Shown here: in pieces, positions 54,773 to 63,986 of the stretch
How positions within the stretch are numbered: position 1 is the first letter of the stretch
Layout of the letters: each line of letters begins with the position of its first letter
DNA from: Nitrospirota bacterium
Lineage (GTDB): Bacteria; Nitrospirota; Thermodesulfovibrionia; Thermodesulfovibrionales; Magnetobacteriaceae
DNA: 64,000 nucleotides
Assembly: GCA_015233895.1 (NCBI GenBank)
Contig: JADFXG010000009.1
Coordinates: 60,991-124,990 of the forward strand
Direction of reading: 5' to 3'
Program-made: the position numbers and the translations under genes
The notes under the pieces: model-generated
What the model was told of the DNA's origin: nothing
Databases searched by the model: none
Seen by the model: the letters and a program-made list of their open reading frames with translations, nothing else

Positions 54773-55234
54773 ATGAATAAGACAACAGCAATAGTTTATC
54801 CGGGAATGCCATACAGACACTCGATACTTTACGGAGCACAAAGGGCAGCAGAGTTAAAGACAAGTTTCACAGTAGCTGGAATTATCCCTGAACTTTCGTT
54901 ATCAGAACTGACCGCTCTTCACATATATGAATTTGCAACTGCTGGCAGCGTGACAAACAAGATGGAGGCTGAGGCAAGAGAATTTTTTGAAACTGTGAAG
55001 GAGTTTTGCAGCAAAGAAGGTATTGTGGCAAATTTCTGTATGTACAGAGGCGGCATTGAAGACGTGGTTGATTTCATAAGAAACACTGAAAAGGAGGTTT
55101 CACTACTTATAGTTCCCACACCCACAAAGAGTATAAATCAGATTGTATCTCCCTCCAGTGCGGAAAGGAGAGTTCACTACTCATCGGAACCTGTATCAAC
55201 CGGCTGTCCGTTAGTGCTTGTTCTTGACAGATAA
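54773..55234 (+). CDS. USP-like protein
   Basis: A 153-residue protein with the USP fold order: opening IVYPGMPYRHSILYGAQRAA, a middle helix pair and a closing STGCPLVLVLDR. The ATP-loop glycine motif of true UspA is not obvious, so it may be a non-nucleotide-binding relative. An AGGAGA site precedes the ATG. It is last in the second exporter unit, just before a strong terminator. Confidence 0.7.
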   Translation: MNKTTAIVYPGMPYRHSILYGAQRAAELKTSFTVAGIIPELSLSELTALHIYEFATAGSVTNKMEAEAREFFETVKEFCSKEGIVANFCMYRGGIEDVVDFIRNTEKEVSLLIVPTPTKSINQIVSPSSAERRVHYSSEPVSTGCPLVLVLDR

Positions 55235-55271
55235 AAAAAGGGAATGAGGCAACCCTTTGAAATTGTTGTAG

Positions 55272-55303
55272 CTGCCGGCAAAAACTGCCGGCAGTTTTTT
55301 TTT
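55272..55303 (+). terminator. Strong Rho-independent terminator
   Basis: CTGCCGGC and GCCGGCAG enclose the 7-base loop AAAAACT, followed directly by nine T. It ends the second exporter unit. Confidence 0.95.
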
Positions 55304-55367
55304 GTGTTTTTATTGTACAATTATTGTGTTGGGACTAAAGAATATATGAATTTTAAGTAAAACGAAA

Positions 55368-56549
55368 GTGACTCTTAAACTCTGGCAAAGGGTTGTAATA
55401 AACATGGTCTTCCCCGTGTTATTTGCATTTGTTCTTATCACACTTGAGCTTAAAAAAGTTGATGATTTATACAAGAAATTTGAGGTAATAGAGGCAATAG
55501 ACGATGCCGGTATCGTAGTGCTTGAGCTTAGGAGACATGAAAAAAATGTTCTTATTTTTAACCGGGAAAAAGAACACTTAAGGCTCTTTCACGATAATAT
55601 CAAAAGCCTTAAAAGAAAACTCAGGGAACTAGACATTGATATATCAGCAACACTTGGCAAAGAGACCAAAGAGGCGCTGACAGCCGTTGTTAATAAATAT
55701 GAAGAGGATTTTCACTTAGCCATAGAAAACATCAATGAAAGGTCACTCCTTGTAGAACAGATTAGACCTCTGGGCAGAGAAATAGAGCATTTACTGAAAA
55801 ATAATGAGTTATCCTTTAAATTAAGACGTTTTGAAAAAAACTTTATAATTTACCGTGATGAGAGTGACGCCAAAGAGGTACAAATAATTTCTGAAAGGCT
55901 GATAAACAATCAACTGCAGCCCGACGTTGCCACTCTCGTAAAGCAATACAGAAGTACTTTTAACAAAATTGTGGATAATTTTAACAAACAGGATGAGATA
56001 TTACATGAAATGAGAGTAAATGCAAGAAAAATTGAAAAAATCATTTTAGATCTGTCATTCCGCCAAAGAAATTATATGAACTTGTTGCTTAAAAACGGTA
56101 AAATTCCGTTTTTTGTAACCTTTTTAGCTTTACTTGTAAGTACTGTTTTTATAGGATATTTATTTTCTTACGGATTTCTAAGAACATTAGACAACATGCA
56201 ACGTACACTTTCAAAAGTAAAAGACAGCAGATTTAGCTACATCTTAGTAAAGGATGTTACACCCGAGCTGGGGCCCTTTATTGAGACCTATAATCAGGTG
56301 ATTGGGAGTATAAACTATAATGTTGACAGAGCAGAAGGACTGGTGGAAAGAGGCGATGCCAAATTACAGCAGATTGATACCATATTAAAAAAAATAAACC
56401 GGATATTGCCTGCTGCTGAGAAGTTCAAGCACTATAGAATAAACCCCTACAAGGTGAAAGTAAACGAAAGTGGCATCTTAAGAAAAGTTGAAAGAGTTAC
56501 AAGGCATACAAAATTAAAAATAAATACAAGATTGCGGGGAATTCTCTGA
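55368..56549 (+). CDS. Orphan membrane sensor protein, no kinase domain
   Basis: A 393-residue protein with membrane helices at about residues 8-25 and 245-268 flanking a helical periplasmic region. That region carries two copies of the same motif, LELRRHEKNVLIF and KLRRFEKNFIIY, spaced about 110 residues apart, the arrangement of a helical bimodular sensor. The cytoplasmic tail is a HAMP-like segment (FLRTLDNMQRTLSKVKD) and helices but no HisKA, HATPase or GGDEF domain, so output must come through a partner. The kinase at 49320 has one copy of the motif and shares the opening, indicating common ancestry. The start is a GTG. Confidence 0.7.
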   Translation: MTLKLWQRVVINMVFPVLFAFVLITLELKKVDDLYKKFEVIEAIDDAGIVVLELRRHEKNVLIFNREKEHLRLFHDNIKSLKRKLRELDIDISATLGKETKEALTAVVNKYEEDFHLAIENINERSLLVEQIRPLGREIEHLLKNNELSFKLRRFEKNFIIYRDESDAKEVQIISERLINNQLQPDVATLVKQYRSTFNKIVDNFNKQDEILHEMRVNARKIEKIILDLSFRQRNYMNLLLKNGKIPFFVTFLALLVSTVFIGYLFSYGFLRTLDNMQRTLSKVKDSRFSYILVKDVTPELGPFIETYNQVIGSINYNVDRAEGLVERGDAKLQQIDTILKKINRILPAAEKFKHYRINPYKVKVNESGILRKVERVTRHTKLKINTRLRGIL

Positions 56550-56573
56550 ATTTCTTATAGTACAAGGGCTGTA

Positions 56574-59099
56574 TTAACCCTGCTCTCCTGCTATTTGTAG
56601 AAACTCCCTGATGTATTGGTCAGTGATCGAATCGTCATATAGCGCAAGATCGAGTTGTTTTGAGAAGACAGTGAGTTTTCCGAGGGTCTCAAGTTTTTTC
56701 TCTAAGTCTTGCTTGTTGTACTTAGACATGAAAGCATTTACGACATCGCCGCTTATACGCACGTTGAAATCTAATTTTTTGAGTATCGTATTGAGAAGTC
56801 TGACCCGCCGGAGTCTCCTGTCGGCAATTGAGCCGCCGCCTTTGAAAAAAAAGGAGACATAGTTGTCGTTTACGTTATCACCGCAATATGCCTCCACGGT
56901 AGAAAGGTGATACCCAAGACGTAAGGCGAAGTTCATGTACTCACATGAAATTATCGCAAAACTTTTTTCTGCTGTGTTTTTTATATCATTATCCGAAAGT
57001 GCCGCAGTATGGGCAATGGCGCCCAGAAACCCGACCATGTCAAATGCCCTTGGCTCAGGCCATTTTATTGACCTCAGGCCGTGTAGGTATGCGTTAAAAG
57101 GCAGTGAGTTTACCTGTTGTATAGTAATGCGTTTTGAGTCGTTATGCTCAATAGCTCCGCCTAAGTCCATCAGGTGAACCTGCATAGGAATCCCGGCGGA
57201 GAGCATATGTAAGTGAACGTCTGAGGCAGATATTGCCGTTATGTCAAAAAGCTCCCTCATAGCCATTTCATGGCAGAACCGCGTTATATCGTGCAGTGTC
57301 TTACAGTTTTGAGCAGTGAATGAAGTGTCATAAGGGTTTATGAGATTAAGGGGTGAAATAAATTTCAAAACACTCTCCAGTATTTTAAAAATGCGCATTT
57401 CAGTTAATGGCTCTATTCGTTTCTGGGCAAATTCCTCAAGCTCTGTTACGTGTCCGGCATAAATATTGCAATTTATGGCATCTACCGTTATCTCCATTCC
57501 GTCCTCTATATCAGCCGTAGCGGTACGTGCATCGAGGATGGCCGGCACCTTGTACTCTCTTGCCAATGTTGCCATGTGTCCTGTGGCAGAGCCCACGTCT
57601 GTCACTATGGCTGATATACGGTTCATTATAACTACGTACGCAGGTGAGGTGTGTTTTGCTACAACAATTGCGCCATCAGGCACCTTAGCAAGGTCTTCGT
57701 TTTTTCTTACGATAAAAGCTTTCCCGAAACCTATCCCTTTATATGCGGCCACTCCTTTATGTGTGATAAGCGTGTAGCTTTTTATATTTGTGGGTACGGC
57801 TTTTGTGGGTTTTCTGGATATTATAGCCAGGGGCCTTGACTGTAAAATAAAAATCCTGTCGTTGTTATCGACTGCCCACTCTATGTCCTGAGGCGACCCA
57901 AAATGCTCCTCAAGGGTAACGGCATATTGGGAAAGCATTTTTACCAGCGAATCACTAAGGCACGGGATATCGTAGCTTGTTCCCTCGATGGTTACTTTAC
58001 CTTCGGATGAAAACACATAGGTTTCAGGTGACACCGTGCCGTCTGCTACAGTGTCTCCAAGGCCTTTTACGGCGTTTATTATAATCCGTCTGCCAGTCGG
58101 TTCATTGGGCTCCTGACCCATAGGGTCCCTGGAGTACATTACGCCTCCAGCCTTAGCGTCCACCATCACAAACACTCCGACAGGCATGATCATATCGTGC
58201 CGCCGGAAACCCTTTGTCTTGAAATAAAAGAGCGCTTGTGGGTTAAACTGGCTAGCCACTACGTGTTTATATTTTTCGAGGATATTTTCAAAAGCTACAT
58301 TTAAAAAAGTCGAGTACTGGCCGGCAAAGCTGAATTCGCCATCCTCCCCTATTGCGCTGCTCCGTACGGAGACGTTAACATCTTTGTCTGCCTGTCTGTT
58401 CAGTCCGTCACAAGCTTTTTTAATCTCATTTTGTATATCTTTTGGTATGTTGCCTTTTAAGATAATGTCTTTTATCTCACTGCTCATAGAATTAAGCGCC
58501 TCTATATCGTTAACTGGCACAGAGGTGAGCCTTTCGCCTATTAGCTTCAGAAAATCGTTATGCTCCATAAACACTTTAAAAGCATAAGCGGTAATTGAAA
58601 ATCCATCCGGAGTTGGCAGTGATAGTTTGCTTCTTATCTCACCAAGATTGGCAACTTTTGAGCCGGTTATATCGGCCATTTCCTTTGTGATTTCCTCTAA
58701 GGGCAGTACGTAGCTGCTTTTTACGATATGTCTTTGACCGGTAATCACGCTGTTTATGTCAATGCTTATCGTGTCAAGTCTTTCGTTAAGCGCAGCATAT
58801 TTGTTTTTAGAAATGTTGTTTAGATGTTTAATAAGATCGCATAGAGTTTCTGTGATGTTGTTTACACTGGTCTCAATATATCTTCTGTCAAAGAGAAACT
58901 CGCCTGAAAGCTTTTCCGACATGTCGGCCATAAGTTCCAGCGCTCTGTTATTACATGCAAGGAGAGATTTAAAGCTTTTGTATTTTTTTGCAAAAACGCT
59001 CTCACTTTGCCCTGCGGTCTTTTGGCCGCTGAGGCTGAACTCGTCTTTTCCCTTTTTACTGAAAATCTTTGAAATATACTGAAACAATTTCCTTCTCAC
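56574..59099 (-). CDS. PEP-synthase-like protein without C-terminal barrel
   Basis: An 841-residue protein with parts of PEP synthase/pyruvate phosphate dikinase. Residues 145-425 are the ATP/nucleotide-binding domain (SVRSSAIGEDGEFSFAGQY; a later QDIEWAVD and FILQSRPL). The phospho-histidine domain (about 450-550) has the catalytic H508 in GSATGHMATLARE. After it comes an unrelated ~280-residue helical region instead of the PEP/pyruvate TIM barrel, and ~140 helical residues precede the ATP domain. It could phosphorylate a small molecule or protein by an ATP to histidine relay, as rifampin phosphotransferase does. It is on the opposite strand to both neighbours. Confidence 0.8.
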   Translation of the reverse strand: MRRKLFQYISKIFSKKGKDEFSLSGQKTAGQSESVFAKKYKSFKSLLACNNRALELMADMSEKLSGEFLFDRRYIETSVNNITETLCDLIKHLNNISKNKYAALNERLDTISIDINSVITGQRHIVKSSYVLPLEEITKEMADITGSKVANLGEIRSKLSLPTPDGFSITAYAFKVFMEHNDFLKLIGERLTSVPVNDIEALNSMSSEIKDIILKGNIPKDIQNEIKKACDGLNRQADKDVNVSVRSSAIGEDGEFSFAGQYSTFLNVAFENILEKYKHVVASQFNPQALFYFKTKGFRRHDMIMPVGVFVMVDAKAGGVMYSRDPMGQEPNEPTGRRIIINAVKGLGDTVADGTVSPETYVFSSEGKVTIEGTSYDIPCLSDSLVKMLSQYAVTLEEHFGSPQDIEWAVDNNDRIFILQSRPLAIISRKPTKAVPTNIKSYTLITHKGVAAYKGIGFGKAFIVRKNEDLAKVPDGAIVVAKHTSPAYVVIMNRISAIVTDVGSATGHMATLAREYKVPAILDARTATADIEDGMEITVDAINCNIYAGHVTELEEFAQKRIEPLTEMRIFKILESVLKFISPLNLINPYDTSFTAQNCKTLHDITRFCHEMAMRELFDITAISASDVHLHMLSAGIPMQVHLMDLGGAIEHNDSKRITIQQVNSLPFNAYLHGLRSIKWPEPRAFDMVGFLGAIAHTAALSDNDIKNTAEKSFAIISCEYMNFALRLGYHLSTVEAYCGDNVNDNYVSFFFKGGGSIADRRLRRVRLLNTILKKLDFNVRISGDVVNAFMSKYNKQDLEKKLETLGKLTVFSKQLDLALYDDSITDQYIREFLQIAGEQG

Positions 59100-59220
59100 C
59101 TCTCATGGTATATTATGATTTCGATTATAGAGTACCATTTAGAATGATAATGCGTCTATACACATGTCGAGAGTTTGATCTATTTCCCACTTTTTCAGCA
59201 CCGCTTATAAACATAAACTT

Positions 59221-59236
59221 GTTACAAACTTGTAAC
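59221..59236. promoter_or_regulatory. Palindromic operator candidate
   Basis: GTTACAA-AC-TTGTAAC, a perfect 7+7 inverted repeat directly upstream of the -35 below, a place for an activator or repressor. The half resembles the site at 2732. Confidence 0.5.
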
Positions 59237-59251
59237 ATTTCCTTAATATGT

Positions 59252-59280
59252 TTGACTTTTTATGTTTTTTCTGGTATACT
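59252..59280 (+). promoter_or_regulatory. Sigma70 promoter of the large hybrid kinase
   Basis: TTGACT (59252-59257) and TATACT (59275-59280) with a 17-base spacer. Together with the operator it is all I see in the 351-base gap 59100-59450; the leader would be about 165 bases. Confidence 0.65.
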
Positions 59281-59450
59281 ATAAGTGAGGTGATTGTTAT
59301 GCCAGTATTTTTGTGAATATCTTAGGTGTTTTCAAAAATTCTCAAAAAATTCTTTAAAATCAAATTGTTAGTGTAGGTGTCTCCAATAAAACATCCCTTT
59401 TAAGATTTAACCGGGTAAGCTATTAACATATATAGTACGGGGGAAAGGCA

Positions 59451-62400
59451 ATGATTCAATCTTTTGGCGGCAGCAGAGCAAGCGAGTTTTTCATTTTAGA
59501 CTTTTTACAGAAAATTCCTCAGCAGGCATTAGATCCCACGCGCGCAGAGGAGGCACTATGTGAGGATATACGTGACTTTACAGCCTCTGAAGTTGCTGCT
59601 ATCGTGCTCCATAAAGAAGATGGTGAGATATCAAGCGTAACACTAATGCCATCAAACAGACAAGAATTACTAAGCGGTACACAGTTAGAAAAAGTAATTC
59701 AGGTATCGTCACACACCGCCAGTGTAAAAATGTGGACACATCCGGCGCAGGATGTGATATTTAGCGAGGTTTCTATCTCTCCGGATATTTTTAACATACT
59801 TTCAATGCCGCTGTTTTCAGGTTTGACAAGGATTGGCACACTATTGCTTATAAACATTGCAATTGATTCAGACACTGTAACTTTGGATCCATTGCTGCAA
59901 ACAATGGACATGATTGGAAAAGTAATAGGGCTTGTTCTAAAGAATGCGTACTTTCATAAAGAGACACAAGAGCAATCAAAGCTATCAAAGTTTATGTCAG
60001 AGATAGTAATTATTTTAGCCTCTGGTACCTCATCATTAACGGCATTGCTCCAAAAAACTGTGGAGGCTATAGTCAGCTATACGGGTGTGTATCTGGCTAG
60101 CATTTGGACTATAGATGAGATGGAAAATATACTGGAACTACAGGCCAGCGCGGGATTGCACACACATGTTGACGAGGGCCAGCGAATTCCGCTTTGTAAA
60201 GATACAATAGGTCTTATTGCCATGGAATCCATGCCCCACATTACCAACTCGCCACAAACAGATCCATTATTTAGCGCCAGTGAGTGGGTTAAACGGGATG
60301 ACATGAAGGCTTTTGCAGGATACCCATTATTAATAGAAGGCAGAGTTGCAGGTGTTTTAGCTGTATTTTCAAAAAACATTTTAACCAAATTTACTATTGA
60401 CGCACTTGCCACCGTATCGTATAGCATTGCCATAGCAATTAAAAATATACAGATTGAGAAATTGCGTGTTCAGGCAAAGGAAGAGGCTGAGATAGCAAAA
60501 GAAGAAGCTGACAGAGTAAAGGAAGAGGCATTAGCAGCAAAGGACGTGGCTGACAGAGTAAAGGAAGAGGCACTATTAGCAAAAGACGTGGCTGACAGAG
60601 TAAAAGAAGAAGCCTTATTAGCAAAGGAAGAAGCTGACAGAGTAAAGGAAGAGGCCTTGGCAGCAAAGGACGTGGCCGACAGAGTAAAAGAAGAGGCATT
60701 ATTAGCAAAGGAAGAAGCTGACAGAGTAAAGGAAGAGGCATTAGCAGCAAAAGAAGAGGCTGAGAAAGCAAAGGCAGTGGCTGCTACAGCAATGGTAGAG
60801 GTAGAGAGGGCAAAGGAAGAGGCTGAGAAGGCAAGGAAAGAAGCTGACAGGGCAAACAAATCTAAAAGCGATTTCCTGTCAAATATGAGTCACGAAATCA
60901 GAACCCCCATGAATGCCATAATAGGGATGACGGATATTGTTCTGGAAAGATTAACGGATGAGAAACAAAAGGAATATCTAACGATAGTAAAGGACTCCGC
61001 TAACTCTTTATTATCTATAATCAACGGGATACTTGATATTATGAAAATTGAATCGGGTAAATTTGAGCTCGAAAACGTTGATTTTTACGTCAAATCAGTA
61101 GTTGTTTCCACTATTGATATGTTTGTAATTAATGCCCAAAGAAAAGGAATAATTCTTAATTACTATATATCCGTCAATGTACCCGGTGTGTTAAAAGGCG
61201 ATCCAAACAGACTTCGGCAGATACTAATCAATTTGATGGGTAATGCTTTGAAATTTACAGCTAAGGGTTCGATTGATGTTAGTCTGAATGTTTTAGATGA
61301 ACAAACTCAAAATAATACAGTGACTCTTATTTTTTCAATAAAGGATACCGGAATAGGAATCGCAGCCGACAGAAAAGAAGAGATATTTCAGAGATTCACT
61401 CAGGCAGACAGTTCCACAACCAGGGACTACGGTGGAACTGGACTTGGGCTCACCATAAATAAGGAGATTGTTAGTCTTATGGGCGGTCGCTTGTGGGTAG
61501 AAAGCGAGGTTGGCAAAGGAAGCACTTTTTACTTTACCGTTATTATGCAGAAAACTGATAAAAAATATATATCTACCGTTGAACAAGGCCATGATCAAAA
61601 TCTACATAATTTAACAAAGCCAAGGCGCAAATTCAGAGTATTGGTTGCAGAGGATATAGAGGAAAATATTCTTTTGTTAAATATTCGTCTCCAGGAATAT
61701 GGGCACACAGTTATTGTAGCCAGGAACGGTCTGGAGGCAGTGGAGCGGTTCAAAACGAATGCGATTGATGTTATTCTTATGGATGTCCAAATGCCTGTAA
61801 TGGACGGGTTAGAGGCTACACGCCAAATCCGTCAACTCGAATCCACCATAGGTGGCCGTATTACGATTATTGCCTTGACTGCCAGTGTTATGAGGGAGGA
61901 AAAAGCATCCTATATAAGGAAAGGAGTAGATGCTGTAGTAGAGAAGCCGGTTGACATAGAGAACCTTTTGTCAACAATTGAGCTTACGGTCAGAGAGGGT
62001 ATAGGAGAGGTTAACACTGAACTGATTGCTGAAAAAGAGGCAGCGTCAGAAGGTATGCTGTTAATTGACGGCGTAGATGTTCAAAAAGGCTTGAGTGTTT
62101 GGAAAGATGCTGAAACGTATAAGAAAGCTTTAACAGGTTTTTCACGCAAGTATGGTAATGCGGCAGATAAAATATTATCTTTAATTGAAAATAATGACAT
62201 TGATGGAGCCTACAGGATAGTACATTCTTTAGATGGAGTGTCAGGGAATTTATCAATGACACATGTGTTTAAGATTGCAAGAGAGCTGTCACATTCGCTA
62301 CAGAAACAAAATCTTGACATTGCCAGGATACACGTGGGTCAACTCAAAGAGCTTATAAGGACAGTAGTTGACTCAATAAACAGCATAGAGGTACGGAAAG

Positions 62401-62654
62401 CTGATGAGTCGCTTAATGTCAACAAGACAGAGTTGGATATTCCTGCATTAAAAGGAATTATTCTCAGGTTGGTAGAATCTTGCGAAGGGGACGATCCGGA
62501 TGAAGCTGAGCTAATCTTATCTGAATTGCATAGAGTTATAAGTGTGGAACAAGAAGAGTCAATACTAAAGTTTATAGATGACCTCGACTTTGACGGAGCA
62601 AAAGACGAGGCAATAAAACTATCAATATCTTTAGGAATATACGTGGAGGAGTAA
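59451..62654 (+). CDS. GAF hybrid histidine kinase with receiver and HPt domains
   Basis: A 1067-residue soluble hybrid kinase. Residues about 1-165 and 180-345 are GAF-like domains, the second with a clear FAGYPLLIEGRVAGVLAVFS. Six 14-residue coiled-coil repeats (353-436) and a further helix lead to HisKA with H481 in SNMSHEIRTPMNAI, HATPase (LMGNALKFT, DTGIGI, GGTGLGL), a receiver with phospho-acceptor D778 in ILMDVQMPVMDG, and an HPt domain with H925 in VHSLDGVSGN. The usual lysine after H-S-L is aspartate here. Full internal His-Asp-His relay; no signal peptide or membrane segment, so the signal is cytoplasmic. The next gene starts one base after its stop. Confidence 0.93.
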   Translation: MIQSFGGSRASEFFILDFLQKIPQQALDPTRAEEALCEDIRDFTASEVAAIVLHKEDGEISSVTLMPSNRQELLSGTQLEKVIQVSSHTASVKMWTHPAQDVIFSEVSISPDIFNILSMPLFSGLTRIGTLLLINIAIDSDTVTLDPLLQTMDMIGKVIGLVLKNAYFHKETQEQSKLSKFMSEIVIILASGTSSLTALLQKTVEAIVSYTGVYLASIWTIDEMENILELQASAGLHTHVDEGQRIPLCKDTIGLIAMESMPHITNSPQTDPLFSASEWVKRDDMKAFAGYPLLIEGRVAGVLAVFSKNILTKFTIDALATVSYSIAIAIKNIQIEKLRVQAKEEAEIAKEEADRVKEEALAAKDVADRVKEEALLAKDVADRVKEEALLAKEEADRVKEEALAAKDVADRVKEEALLAKEEADRVKEEALAAKEEAEKAKAVAATAMVEVERAKEEAEKARKEADRANKSKSDFLSNMSHEIRTPMNAIIGMTDIVLERLTDEKQKEYLTIVKDSANSLLSIINGILDIMKIESGKFELENVDFYVKSVVVSTIDMFVINAQRKGIILNYYISVNVPGVLKGDPNRLRQILINLMGNALKFTAKGSIDVSLNVLDEQTQNNTVTLIFSIKDTGIGIAADRKEEIFQRFTQADSSTTRDYGGTGLGLTINKEIVSLMGGRLWVESEVGKGSTFYFTVIMQKTDKKYISTVEQGHDQNLHNLTKPRRKFRVLVAEDIEENILLLNIRLQEYGHTVIVARNGLEAVERFKTNAIDVILMDVQMPVMDGLEATRQIRQLESTIGGRITIIALTASVMREEKASYIRKGVDAVVEKPVDIENLLSTIELTVREGIGEVNTELIAEKEAASEGMLLIDGVDVQKGLSVWKDAETYKKALTGFSRKYGNAADKILSLIENNDIDGAYRIVHSLDGVSGNLSMTHVFKIARELSHSLQKQNLDIARIHVGQLKELIRTVVDSINSIEVRKADESLNVNKTELDIPALKGIILRLVESCEGDDPDEAELILSELHRVISVEQEESILKFIDDLDFDGAKDEAIKLSISLGIYVEE
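60507..60758 (+). repeat. Six tandem 42-bp in-frame repeats
   Basis: Six consecutive 42-base units, each coding A-D-R-V-K-E-E-A-L-(A/L)-A-K-(D/E)-(V/E), start in frame at 60507. They extend the coiled coil between the GAF and HisKA domains. Units differ by few bases and are not all the same, with the DV and EE endings mixed, suggesting expansion by recombination. Confidence 0.9.
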
Positions 62655-62655
62655 A

Positions 62656-63822
62656 ATGACAGAAATTAAATGGAGTGTGTTAATCGTTGATGATGAGGCC
62701 GCTGATAGACAAACCATTAGGCAGATATTGAAAGATAGATATAAACTATTTTTTGCTATAGATGGTTTAAGTGCTTTGGATAAAGCCGCAAAGGTCAAAC
62801 CCGATATAATTCTGTTAGACATTAAGATGCCGGAAATTGACGGATTTGAGACTTGCCGCCGCTTGAAGGCTGACTCTTTGACTCATAGCATTCCGGTTAT
62901 ATTTATTAGCGTTCTTACAGATATTACAGACAAGGTTAACGCTTTTAAAAATGGGGGGGTGGATTATATTACTAAACCCTTTCAAGAAGAGGAGGTTATC
63001 TCCCGTATTGAGAATCACCTTAGAATATATCATTTGCAAAGATCGTTAGAAGAAAAAAATATTCATTTAGAAAAAACTCAAAAGGAGCTTAACATCCTTA
63101 ACGAACTTCTTACTAAATATAACGATAAACTGGAGGATATGGTCAAAGACAGGACGAAAAAACTTGACGATACAAATACCCAACTCTCTGCTTCACTGAA
63201 GGAAAAGGATATACTCATAAAAGAAGTACACCACCGTGTAAGAAACAATCTGCAAATAATCTCAAGTATGCTTCACCTCGGGTTTGCAAATATAACCGAC
63301 CCTGAGTCTATTGACGTATTTAGAAGCAGTTACTCCAGAGTAAAGGTATTAGCCATCATACACGAAAAGCTTTGTGAGAGCAAGGACTTCTCCTCAGTAA
63401 ATATTGTTGATTTCATAGATACTCTTTTTACTGAACTTATATCTGCCTATGAATATAAATATAAGCCTACTTTAACTGTAAATACAAACAGGGATTCACT
63501 TGGAATCAATCTGATGATTATATGTGGACTTATTCTAAACGAATTAATATCTAATTCTTTAAGATATGCCCTTACAAAAGACAAACAAGGCGATATCATA
63601 ATTACCTTCAACAAAGGTGATGACGGGCAGTATGTACTAATCCTAAGCGATAACGGCATGGGATTTTTAGAAGTTAAATTAGATGCAAGTAGGTACTCCG
63701 GTCTGCAAATTGTAAAAGACCTTGTATATAACAAATTAAAAGGCGATATGAAGATAAAGAATAATAATGGAACCACTGTTACAATAACGTTTAGGAAACC
63801 AATAGAAGAAACCACAATGTAA
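62656..63822 (+). CDS. Receiver-histidine kinase (HisKA_2/HWE type)
   Basis: A 388-residue soluble protein. The receiver at 1-125 has D in ILLDIKMPEIDG and K in YITKPFQ. A coiled-coil segment (about 130-180) is followed by a HisKA_2 dimerisation motif IKEVHHRVRNNLQIISSML, with the phospho-His typical of this subgroup, and a HATPase with NELISNSLRYA, SDNGMGF and SGLQIVK. It lies one base downstream of the hybrid kinase, so its receiver is a likely target of the HPt domain. GGAGGAG precedes the start. Confidence 0.93.
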   Translation: MTEIKWSVLIVDDEAADRQTIRQILKDRYKLFFAIDGLSALDKAAKVKPDIILLDIKMPEIDGFETCRRLKADSLTHSIPVIFISVLTDITDKVNAFKNGGVDYITKPFQEEEVISRIENHLRIYHLQRSLEEKNIHLEKTQKELNILNELLTKYNDKLEDMVKDRTKKLDDTNTQLSASLKEKDILIKEVHHRVRNNLQIISSMLHLGFANITDPESIDVFRSSYSRVKVLAIIHEKLCESKDFSSVNIVDFIDTLFTELISAYEYKYKPTLTVNTNRDSLGINLMIICGLILNELISNSLRYALTKDKQGDIIITFNKGDDGQYVLILSDNGMGFLEVKLDASRYSGLQIVKDLVYNKLKGDMKIKNNNGTTVTITFRKPIEETTM

Positions 63823-63870
63823 TATAACGTCCCATAGTGTAAAATGTTACAATATTTATAGCCGGTTGGC

Positions 63871-63985
63871 AAGTGTGGAACAAGAAGAGTCAATACTAAA
63901 GTTTATAGATGACCTCGACTTTGACGGAGCAAAAGGTGCAACTATAAAATTAGCAATATCTTTAGGAATAGACGTGGAGGAGTAG
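63871..63985 (+). pseudogene. Duplicated 3' end of a hybrid kinase gene
   Basis: This 115-base stretch repeats the end of the kinase gene at 62540-62654: 65 bases are identical, the rest differs by substitutions only and keeps the frame to a matching stop (VEE followed by TAG). Substitutions such as GIY to GID keep an open frame, as expected if it was once the end of a full paralogue. The rest of that paralogue is missing between 63823 and 63870. Confidence 0.75.
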
Positions 63986-63986
63986 A

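Noticed and set aside
60507..60758. Possible CRISPR-like tandem repeat
   Set aside because: Repeats are head to tail with no unique spacers, and keep the kinase reading frame; they are coding.
60439..60859. Long minus-strand open frames (110 and 129 codons) across the kinase coiled coil
   Set aside because: They are the complement of the 42-bp coding repeats; the translations are simple repeats of Ala/Ser/Phe or Leu/Pro and lack start signals, while the plus-strand kinase frame is intact.
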